The notes under the pieces were generated by a model, which was given only the letters and a program-made list of their open reading frames with translations, was not told the DNA's origin and ran no database searches. Below are positions 56,348 to 64,000 of a stretch of 64,000 bases of DNA, piece by piece (the stretch's first letter is position 1; each line of letters opens with the position of its first letter). Both the position numbers and the translations under genes were made by a program. The stretch comes from Acanthopleura granulata (Eukaryota > Mollusca > Polyplacophora > Chitonida > Chitonidae): the NCBI GenBank assembly GCA_016165875.1, contig JABBOT010000017.1, positions 1,465,330 through 1,529,329 of the forward strand, written 5' to 3'.

Positions 56348-57309
56348 CCAGATCAGTGCGTCCGAGAGTGTCGCTAAGTATTACTAACGTCAGTTTTTCT
56401 TCATAGTGCCCTCTCGGTGAATTCTTCACTGCTGGAGTCGGCGCTGCGGTTGGAGTGGGCACGGATACTACAGTTAGTTGCTGCGCTGCGGTTCGAGTCG
56501 GCAGAGGCACTGCAGCTGGCTTTGGCTTCATTACGCTTGTCTCCCCATTGGAAGCGCATGAACTATCGAGTTTGTGTCTCCATTGACCCCGAGTTTCTGG
56601 CCTGCTGTGGCTATGACGATCTTTGTTGTTATAGCCAATGATTTTACGGATTCGTAGGCTCATATCACTTGGCGCCATGCAGAGATCCACTCCAAATGCA
56701 TAATCCACATTGGAGTAGGCGTACCTCTTGACGCTCTGGTTCCGATCTATGGCCGAGCCAGGATCAGCAGGTCTTGCTATGGCGTCTTCAACATCAGCTA
56801 CGAACTGCTTCTGCGCGTCAAATGCCGCGCCTACCCTGCCTAAGATACTGCTGCGGGGCTGTGCCTGTGCTCCGAAGATTACCCAAACATAAGTCCGAAT
56901 CGTGTTGTTCACGCGTTTAACGCCTTCCTGGGTAAACCCTTGCAAATTTGTCGAGGATGAAGGTGGCCCATTCTTGATTGGCCTCGCTGCCTTGCTTGAA
57001 GAAATCGGTGTGAAACTTGTCCGATGTTCGCTGTGATGACATGCGGCTAGAATCGTAGTGGTAATGCGATTTCTTGTATCCTGTCAATCGTGGCATAATA
57101 ATAATCCACTCCTAACCCGTGGTTTCCACTTTTTTGTGGCCCGCCAGTCTGGGTCTTGGGGACCCGAAACTCAAATTCGCTTGTATGCCCCCCTGCCGTA
57201 GGGGTTGTCGGTTGGGCTCCATGCATCGTTGTTGTGGAAGTGGTGCCTAAATCTCTTCCAGAATACGGAGCACTTGATAGCACTTGACAGAGATGTCTAG
57301 TTCACCCAT
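56313..57309 (-). pseudogene. viral structural-type protein, broken
   Basis: ATG at 57,309 (MGELDISVKCY). A frame change follows near 57,280 into a Thr-rich stretch, EFEFRVPKTQTGGPQKSG and GLGVDYYYATIDRIQEIALP. Another change near 57,070 gives KSHYHYDSSRMSSQRTSDKF. The last long frame (56,945-56,313) has VKRVNNTIRTYVWVIFGAQ, ILGRVGAAFDAQ, YSNVDYAFGVDLCMAPSDMS and a Pro/Thr-rich linker, ending at 56,313. The family is unknown to me. Size (about 330 codons) and conserved position near the capsid-like gene suggest a minor capsid or accessory virion protein. Confidence 0.55.
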
Positions 57310-57654
57310 TTTAACCATGCACATTTATTATGACCCTTCATGTTGCAGTTCAATCACCACAGGTATACACTAGACACTGGGTATACACTAGACAATGGAT
57401 ATCTCTAAAACTAGAGCCCTGAGCGGCGAGGGTGGTGCGCCGTCATTTATTGCTCTCCTGTATGCTTAGGGCTGGGTTGGGAACATGGGCAGTAGTCTCT
57501 AATTGAGGTTCGGTTCTGCTTGAGCTCCGGCCTACATTCACAATTGCCAATTATCTATGTATGCGAACGGCCCTTCTTGATTCCGTCTGGACCTCCCAGG
57601 GGGTAGGACGGCCCCATTGTTAGTGCATTTACCCGCCCCCGCCCACACACATAT
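57310..57654. other. right flank of viral block
   Basis: Still GC-richer than host DNA to about 57,500 and without a frame. A terminal repeat of the element would be expected here, but its reverse complement was not found upstream of 47,873 by eye. Confidence 0.4.
57363..57398. repeat. 18-bp tandem repeat near right edge of viral block
   Basis: The unit GTATACACTAGACACTGG is repeated twice head to tail with one or two differences, about 55 bp outside the last viral start codon. Confidence 0.8.
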
Positions 57655-57753
57655 ACTGATTCGTGCCGTATAGCATGTTCTCGCCGCGATATCGCTGAAA
57701 AATTTGCCGACGTGAAGCCATAATCATTCATTCATTCATTCATACAAGGTATG
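57655..57753 (+). mobile_element. SINE 3' end with (CATT)n tail
   Basis: CGCCGCGATATCGCTGAAAAATTTGCCGACGTGAAGCCATAAT followed by (CATT)n. The tail matches 37,362-37,405. Confidence 0.65.
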
Positions 57754-57859
57754 TCATAAAAGTTTTCAGCACATTCTCTTCAGGGGTTCCTATTATTGCA
57801 CAACTTTTAGTTTGAATTAAATACATCCAATCTGATCAAAATTTGCCATTAAAGTACTC

Positions 57860-58290
57860 AAGCAGAGTGGGCAACAGACAGTGCTTGCAGCTCTGTGATG
57901 GCATACTTTGACTTTAAGGAAAAGCACAATCTTTCCCGACCATGCGCTGAAGTAGTGTTATGTACATCATTAAACCTCACAGGGCAGCAGTGGCACCCTT
58001 GTGAATTTTGCGACAAAGTAACAAGTGTCCCCAATTTTGACAACCATTGTTATGCTTCGGTAGGAGAAAAGCCATTTTATGTCTCTTATTTCAATTGTGT
58101 ACAACCAAAGGAAACTCGATTATCGCACGTCTGGATCCTTTTTTTCCACAGTGAAAAAAGAGACAATATAATTAGAAGAAAGAAACACCGATTTCTTTAG
58201 AGGGAGTAATCAGCATCTCCTTTAATGATCAAAGGCGTCTAAGAACCACATGACCATTCATACAGGAGAAGTGATGTGTATGATGGTGCT
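57860..58290 (+). pseudogene. C2H2 zinc-finger array relic
   Basis: A plus frame (57,895-58,200) reads FKEKHNLSRPC, then LTGQQWHPCEFCDKVTSVPNFDNHC and VGEKPFYVSYFNC, clear remnants of Cx2C..Hx3-5H/C fingers with the TGEKP linker partly kept. Past the stop the same pattern returns as NHMTIHTGE in another frame near 58,235. Second histidines and several cysteines are missing. A decayed exon of a zinc-finger gene or a processed copy. Confidence 0.65.
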
Positions 58291-58299
58291 CAGTGGTCG

Positions 58300-58495
58300 T
58301 CGAGTGACTCCCACATTTCCCATAATTCCAATACTTTTATCAGTTTCCTATATTTTTCTTTTCATTTTGTCCATTCGTTATTCCCTACACGCTGAGTTTT
58401 TTTAGAGTAGCCGACAGCTTTTGCGTTCCACAGCAGGGTGGTTACTGCACAAGAGGTTATCGTATTTTAGGTAAAAAAAAACAGTCACGTTAAAT
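58300..58495. other. no supported gene
   Basis: AT-rich, nothing recognisable. Confidence 0.4.
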
Positions 58496-58499
58496 GCAA

Positions 58500-58580
58500 T
58501 TTATTAGACGTCACTGGTCTAGAATTACTCGAACTGCTGTGTTGTCATCACATTTAAACTTGTACTCAACAGCATGAAAA
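58500..58580 (+). repeat. interspersed repeat R4, copy
   Basis: TTTATTAGACGTCACTGGTCTAGAATTACTCGAACTGCTGTGTTGTCATCACATTTAAAC, the best-preserved R4 copy. Confidence 0.65.
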
Positions 58581-58685
58581 CAATGTGAAAATAAACTTGA
58601 CATCGGTAATGCTGAGAACCTCCGACACAGTTTTGTTTTGGTGAAATAAGGCTACCATAATATAAGCCGTTAACACATCATTTTC

Positions 58686-58790
58686 AATGTTTTCCCGGTT
58701 TCTTTCCTCTCAGCACAGTACTGGTCTGCCGTTATATGAGTGAAATATTACTCAGTGCGGCGTAAAATACTAAAATCATGTAAATCAATT
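58686..58790 (+). mobile_element. SINE-A 3' part
   Basis: TTTTCCCGGTTTCTTTCCTCTCAGCACAGTACTGGTCTGCCGTTATATGAGTGAAATATTACTCAGTGCGGCGTAAAATAC in SINE-A order. Confidence 0.75.
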
Positions 58791-59239
58791 GATAACTTTC
58801 ACGTAATACACAAGCAGTATAACTAAAAAAAAGAGCAAGAGCCGCAAACTGTATCAGTGGTGTACATAGGTCAGTAAGGAAAATATCACGAATAGTGTTC
58901 GGAAGCCTCCTTCAGCGTCTGGATTTTCCCCGTGTCCATCCTTTCGGATATACCAGCCTTATTATAATTCATCCCGGTAAGGCAAGGATATCTAGTGACT
59001 CGCTTTCCCAGTTAGTACGGGTTGAGATCAGGCTTTTGCCAAGCACCGAATGTATCCACAAATATAACTATATGAGAAATATTAAAGATTACAGAATGGA
59101 GGGTGAAACCAGGATGTGATAGCTGGCAAATACCTCAGTGTTCCTCTGTGTCCGGTCAAGTAAATGTACAGAAAGGAGTAGTTTACACTCCCCCTAGCTT
59201 CATGACTTAAATAGAATGAAGCAAAAATGCAGCTTATTG

Positions 59240-59290
59240 CAACTTATTGGACATCACTGTTCTAGAATTACCCAATTGTAAAAACAGTAC
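59240..59290 (+). repeat. interspersed repeat R4, partial copy
   Basis: TTATTGGACATCACTGTTCTAGAATTACCC matches the start of R4. Confidence 0.55.
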
Positions 59291-59313
59291 AAACAGACCA
59301 GCCCTTCGGGATA

Positions 59314-59319
59314 TTTATT
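59314..59319 (-). terminator. polyadenylation signal of the lectin/PAN gene
   Basis: AATAAA on the minus strand, about 114 bp past the stop codon at 59,433 and the first such signal downstream. Confidence 0.55.
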
Positions 59320-59432
59320 TCACCAGCAGAGTCCAGGTTTCCTATTTCCTCCAAATGTCGCAGAATCTTGAGGTTCCTAATTACCTCTGCAGGTCACCAC
59401 ACCCTGATACTGATGACCACGATAAAGGTATA

Positions 59433-62400
59433 CTAGATAGTTTTAATTTCCCACACTTCCCAGAATGGACAGACTTTGAACATGTGTGTTGCACTAGTGC
59501 TATATCCACGGCATTCTTTCGACGCCTTGTTGTAATTCAAAAGTCCACAGGCTTTGGACTTCAAGCAAACACGAGAGCACAGTGTCACCATAGGAAGTGT
59601 TACGATGAATTCTGGATCTCCAATGACGCATTTTTTCTCTTCTGTTTTTACAACAACTGAAAGAAAGAAAACCATTAAACACATTTAACACATTACTTAG
59701 GCGAATGTATAGGCATATACAAAGTAAAAGACTATAGCACAGAGAGTAAAATCACAGCAGAGATGATAGTGTGATAGTTGGCATATGGTGACAAGTTACA
59801 GGTGAAATCCGACCTCCTTACCCTGAAGTAAACCCAAATCAAACAAACAGCTTAGGCTGCCATATATTACAAAGCGCCCCGCAATTTCTTTGTACAAAGG
59901 GCTCAGAACGTACCTATAGAGAAAACTAAAATACCTGTATAAGAACAACTGAAAGATTGCTGCCAACACTCTGGATTTAGCATTAACAAGATCTAAGTAT
60001 TGATACTTGTGGAGCTTGATTTGGCACTATTTAATATTAGGTTATTAACAACTTTATCTGATATTACCCACTCTACTGAAAAATGAACTACATCTATGTT
60101 TCTGATACACCGCAAGTATTGTTAGGCTGTCAATAAGTGATATTATCTAAACCTCCCGATGACCCTGAGTTTCCCCCGAGCTCTGTCCGATTTCCTCCCA
60201 CCATAATGCTGACCGCCGTGGTATAAGTCAAACATTCTTGAGTATGGAGTAAATCACTAATCAAATAAATAAATAATTAAGTACTATCTATTGTGCAGGA
60301 TCAAGACCTCCCTCTGGATATGTTGAACCAGACATAAAGTTACGCTGACGAATATTTACTCTGTTGGCTATTTTCCGGGAGCGCACACTACCGGTGTATG
60401 TGTAACATGTATTATACTACATGTGCACATATTTACTTATTTATATTTGTTTGCATGTTGTCTATTTATTGATTTATTTAGGTAGAGGTTTGAGTCATAA
60501 TCAAGAATATTTCACATACATTATCATATTGTAAGGAAGAAGGGCAGAGCACCGGGGAATAGCCACGACCATTCGCAGATTGTTAGCAAACCTCCCCACA
60601 TACGATCGGAGAGAAAGCCATCCTGAGCTGACAATCACAGAGACCGCATTGGTGAAAGGTGACTGGGTCATTGTGCCCCGCTGGCAGGCTAATCCTCGAC
60701 CAGAGACCAAGTCTCTTTCCCCTCCCCCTCTAGCAAACATTTACTAGGTTATCAATACTCCTTTCATATTACGCTTACAAGTACTGAATTAGTTATTACA
60801 TGTACATACATGTAATGTTAGGCGATCAGCAACTGTAATCGCCTGTATGGTAATGGATAACAAACACTCGGTCACCACTTCTGTGTTATACGAAACGTAA
60901 CGTCACTTAATAAGTAAATTTTCCTATGTGATCTTACCTATCTTCGGGGATTTTTTACCAACGAGATTCTTCTTCGGGGTTTTGTTTTGCACGAACATGG
61001 CTTCATCTGAAAAATGACAGTTTTACAACTACTTGTAGACCTATGATTATCTCTGTACATACGTAATCAATACATAATTTTTAAATTACTGAAAACCCAC
61101 TGATTATACTTGTTTCCGATTCCTACATTTGTTTTATCTTCACACAAAAACATGACCAGTGCAAAGACCCAGTAACGCCTTCTCCCAGGACCAATTAAAA
61201 CTAGTTCCTTCCGAAAACCTGAGAATTGTTGTTATAAGTTTGAGAGCCCTCTCGCTCTCAAGTAGTGGGGATAAGGGAATTGCGAGATCGAATCTTTTGG
61301 CGCAGACGGTAATGAATGTCTTACTGCATCATGTGTCTTGTCAAAAATGTTAGTCAACGTGTGTATACATTAATGTACTGAGGAACAAATGCCACATCTA
61401 CATCCTTTTTCAATGGTCACATGGTACAGTACGACTTTTTTACCTCTAACGATGAAAGACTTCGATTCAAATCTTCTCTACTTCCCTGCATTAACTGAAT
61501 GCTTTGAGCATGACAAGCCATGCTTTATCTCTTTAGTAACTCACACTCCTTGCAGAGCGCAGTGATATTAATGACAATTTATTGGAAATCACTGGTTTAG
61601 ATTTACTCAGAATTCCATGTTGTCACATTTAACAAACACTACAACACTGCATGACAGCACTGCCTGGGCGGTTACAATTTAGTTATGGAGTAATAAATAG
61701 ACGACAAGCCTAAAGTAACCAGTTCCGTGCAGGTTTAACACCAGCGGAATATGATTGTGATCATTTGCCAAACATCACAATGTCGTTACTGTTCTGGACT
61801 TACTCTCCATGCCCTGGTCTTTTGTACTGTGTAGAATTTCCCCCATTTCTCAGCGAAGCGCGCGTGAATATGAGGTGTCACATTGCAAACACAACGAAAG
61901 GCACAAGCACTCAGCACAACTTACCAAAGCCACAAATATAAGGTAGCAGTTCGGTGCAGGGAAGTAAGTCTAGGGTGAATTGCGTCCCACGTTTGCATAC
62001 GACAGGGCACGTACTGCTTAAGACCATATTCCCTAATATGGCAGCGAGTATTTCCGCTGCTGCCCAGAATTTTGATTTCCCAGATTCTGAATATTTAACA
62101 AAAAAATGAGCATATTTTCACAGGAGTATGTGTACCATATAGATACATATACTTTTGTGTTTTAATTTGTTGCAATGCGGTCGCTAGGAGTCCAGCTAAT
62201 GCTGGTTCCTCTCCAGCTGTACGTTGGAATCTCTTTCAGCAACCCCTGGATGGATGATTTATTAACCCGGAGCGCCCATTTTGAATAACACCTAGGTTCT
62301 TCACTTAATAGTGCTAATCGCCAGTTGAGTGAAATATTCTTGAATACGTCGTAAAACACCATTAAGTAAATAAACAATTTTCTGACTTTTACTCCATCTA

Positions 62401-63399
62401 AGACTCAAGTGCGGACATCCAATTAGGTTGGCTAAAGACTTTGACCGCTCTGTACCTATTTGAGACCTGGACTATTATACTCACCACAACTGAAAGCAGT
62501 ACAGGCAGAAAGCTTTGAGAAATTTTCGAATCACTAATATGGGATTTAAATGGGCATCATGCCATTTTACACAGGATCTATAAAACGTTACATATACAAA
62601 GCAAGAAATGTGTACGTCTTTTGCAAAACCAGAATTCCATCATTTTCACGGTTTCGGCCCTTATTGGATTCCGCCCTTTTTCACAAATCACTGATTAAAG
62701 TTGTGGAATGTGCAATTTCCATTATTCCGGTAAATATGTGCATACCGTGTACAGTTTAGTCTTTTTTTCTGCCAGTATTGCTGAACTTTTACTGACCTCC
62801 ACAGGGCTCCTCATTGCTAACATATTTCAGACAATAAAGAATCTGTCAGTCGGCAAATGCTTCCTCGCCATACCGTTTTAACCTACCTCTTATCTGGAAA
62901 AGGTATAGGGCGATGTGTTCCTCGGCTACCCAGTAACAGTTGTCATTCTGCAGCAAGGCACATTGAAGCCAGCCTGCAGTTAAGGAGTTGTAGAAAGACG
63001 TCGGCCCCAAACTCCCCGTTTCATTCTTACATTGGTCAGCGGCCGATTTCCAGGAAAGACCAACATTTTTCATTTCATAACAAGTACCACGTCCTGAGAT
63101 CATTGTTTTTGGACAATTCCCAACTGTGAAGACAAAAGAAAAAAGACATATGACAAACTTATTTTATTATAAAAGAGACTGTTGCGGTATTCCTTGGTTT
63201 TTGAAGGTGAAAACACGAGCATGTTGAGCCACCATATGCTGAAGGACATGATGCTATCCAGTTGACCATTAAGAAGTTTGAGATAACTCGAAGCTATGAA
63301 AATTGACAGTTGAAGCACGGTCATACATTAGAGATACTTACATACACCACACCCACTGAAAACAATACACAACAAGAACCACATCCAAGCCCACGTCAT
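59433..63399 (-). CDS. secreted C-type-lectin-like + PAN-like protein, four exons
   Basis: Minus strand. Exon 1 (63,399-63,342) encodes a signal peptide (MTWAWMWFLLCIVFSGCGV) and ends at GTAAGT. Exon 2 (63,123-62,887; acceptor TTTTCTTTTGTCTTCACAG, donor GTAGGT) has CYEMKN..SWKSAADQCKNETGSL and NDNCYWVAEE, like the first half of a C-type lectin domain. Exon 3 (61,006-60,938; TTTTTCAG/GTAAGA) is a 22-codon basic linker with KTPKKN. Exon 4 (59,656-59,433; TTTCTTTCTTTCAG) has CSRVCLKSKACGLLNYNKASKECRG, the cysteine pattern of PAN/apple domains, then TAG. All three introns are phase 1 and the lengths 58 + 237 + 69 + 224 give 195 residues. Further exons could be missed in the long second intron. 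Likely an extracellular recognition or adhesion protein. Confidence 0.65.
59725..59830 (-). repeat. interspersed repeat R3 in the last intron
   Basis: GAGAGTAAAATCACAGCAGAGATGATAGTGTGATAGTTGGCATATGG, the reversed R3 core; it lies about 70 bp upstream of exon 4 of the lectin/PAN gene. Confidence 0.65.
60152..60278 (+). mobile_element. SINE-A 3' half
   Basis: CCCGATGACCCTGAGTTTCCCCCGAGCTCTGTCCGATTTCCTCCCACCATAATGCTGACCGCCGTGGTATAAGT, TTCTTGAGTATGGAGTAAA and AATCAAATAAATAAATAA. Confidence 0.85.
60468..60695 (-). mobile_element. SINE-A copy
   Basis: Reversed tail ATTTATTGATTTATTTAGG, AATCAAGAATATTTCAC, GGGGAATAGCCACGACCATTCGCAGATTG, CCCCACATACGATCGGAGAG, B-box TGACAATCACAGAGACCGCATTGG and head GGGTCATTGTGCCCCGCTGGCAGGCTAA. 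Confidence 0.8.
61010..61555. other. intron of the lectin/PAN gene, no other feature
   Basis: A plus-strand frame at 61,159-61,353 is unsupported. Confidence 0.4.
61560..61640 (+). repeat. interspersed repeat R4, copy
   Basis: TTTATTGGAAATCACTGGTTTAGATTTACTCAGAATTCCATGTTGTCACATTTAAC. Confidence 0.6.
61690..61830 (+). repeat. interspersed repeat R3, copy
   Basis: GATTGTGATCATTTGCCAAACATCACAATGTCG then GACTTACTCTCCATGCCCTGGTC, with the upstream CAGTTCCGTGCAGGTTTAACACCAGC block. Confidence 0.65.
62165..62380 (+). mobile_element. SINE-A copy with foldback-family insert
   Basis: TGCAATGCGGTCGCTAGGAGTCCAGCTAATGCTGG, TCCTCTCCAGCTGTACGTTGGAA and TTTCAGCAACCCCTGG start a SINE-A. It is interrupted by TTATTAACCCGGAGCGCCCATTTTG from the foldback family, then resumes with AGTGAAATATTCTTGAATACGTCGTAAAACACC and the tail. 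Confidence 0.75.
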
Positions 63400-63473
63400 T
63401 TCAGTTCTCCCCAATGCCCATTGTTCCATATTGTTTAAACTCTGTACACGTTACAAGTAGCATTTCCTGTTGA

Positions 63474-63480
63474 TTTTATA
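63474..63480 (-). promoter_or_regulatory. TATA box of the lectin/PAN gene
   Basis: TATAAAA on the minus strand, about 75 bp upstream of the exon 1 ATG, the expected place for a core promoter with a short 5' UTR. Confidence 0.55.
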
Positions 63481-63484
63481 AACC

Positions 63485-64000
63485 CTTTGAGTCCGAGAGG
63501 TGCATAAAGACTGCAGGCTAATGATATTTTATACTCCGATACTGAAATATTATGATGCTCTAGACCTCGGCCAAATTGCCTTCATAGTCTTGGAAGATAT
63601 CTTTGAATATGCTGACTTGTCCGAACATGTGCTTTGCCGCTTTTGCCTGCCACACTGTTCACTTATGAATATTTTAATAGCGTGTTTTTAATTACTACGC
63701 TTACCTGACAGTGAGTTATTTAGTGGTCTCCAAACACGCGCCAATTAGAGAAGCCACCCTTTGTAGTTCTGTGTTACATATATATATTTTAGGTATTTCT
63801 CTGTTTTTTTCATTCGATTTATTTTCCAAAAGACAGTTTTTGAATAACGCAATCATATTTGTAATGAGTTTTCAATGTTTGCTAAACGAAAAATCAACCC
63901 AAACCATGGATCTAAGTGGGATGCTTCATTTCCTGCAGATTAAATGCCACAACAGAAACCTTTCCCAGATAGTTTGAAGGACACGCACACAATGTGCTCT
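63485..64000. other. no supported gene
   Basis: Upstream flank of the lectin/PAN gene. Plus-strand frames at 63,500-63,977 lack domains or splice support. Confidence 0.4.

Larger units (their letters stand above)
47873..57309. mobile_element. integrated Polinton-like DNA virus, decayed
   Basis: About 9.4 kb, visibly more GC-rich than either flank, densely packed with intron-free genes on both strands and free of SINEs. It carries polymerase/helicase/HNH, integrase, packaging ATPase, a capsid-like protein and five further proteins, all broken. Polymerase B, rve integrase, FtsK/A32 ATPase and capsid proteins form the known core of Polinton/Maverick and adintovirus-type elements. I found no terminal inverted repeats by eye, so the true edges lie outside or have been lost. 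From memory, relatives of this gene set occur in cnidarian assemblies as unnamed proteins; I could not search for them. Confidence 0.8.

Noticed and set aside
47600..57600. terminal inverted repeats of the viral block
   Set aside because: Compared about 250 bp left of 47,873 with the reverse complement of 57,310-57,560 by eye and found no match.

Overview
The window looks like repeat-rich animal DNA from a lophotrochozoan, most likely a mollusc. Three things support this. There are many copies of a tRNA-derived SINE with an AAATAAATAAA-type tail, animal-type LINE remnants (one with a 2A motif), and split genes with ordinary GT/AG introns. Nearly all open frames are short and there is no bacterial gene organisation. 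The species assignment is an inference from the repeat families, not a database result.

The standout feature is 47.87-57.31 kb, a GC-richer, intron-free, gene-dense block unlike its AT-rich surroundings. It is the decayed copy of an integrated Polinton/Maverick-like DNA virus. From left to right it holds: a broken DNA polymerase / SF1 helicase / HNH nuclease fusion gene (+); a truncated retroviral-type integrase (-); two small genes sharing a TAATG stop/start (-); a CxxC, coiled-coil, C-terminally anchored protein (-); an A32/FtsK-like packaging ATPase (-); a capsid-like protein whose stop abuts the ATPase reading (-); a divergently read protein with hydrophobic C-terminal segments (+); and a convergently read structural-type protein (-). 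Every gene carries frame changes and most carry stop codons, so this is a fossil. Polymerase, integrase, ATPase and capsid-like genes together are what define a self-synthesising, packaged element.

The best host gene lies at the right end on the minus strand (63,399-59,433). It has a TATA box, a signal-peptide exon, a C-type-lectin-like exon, a short basic exon, a PAN/apple-like last exon and an AATAAA signal. All introns are phase 1 and the exon lengths close exactly. Candidate phase-1 exons of other cysteine-rich genes lie at 5.2-3.9 kb (-) and 41.3 kb (+). A decayed C2H2 zinc-finger stretch sits just right of the viral block.

The rest is mostly transposon debris. A plus-strand LINE remnant lies at 11.85-14.96 kb. 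A minus-strand LINE remnant at 33.4-30.3 kb was later hit by two SINEs, each with recognisable target-site duplications. A Tigger/pogo-like transposase relic lies at 29.66-30.39 kb, a foldback element at 23.4 kb, about 17 SINE copies, two smaller interspersed repeat families and several microsatellites. Long stretches between these hold nothing I can support.
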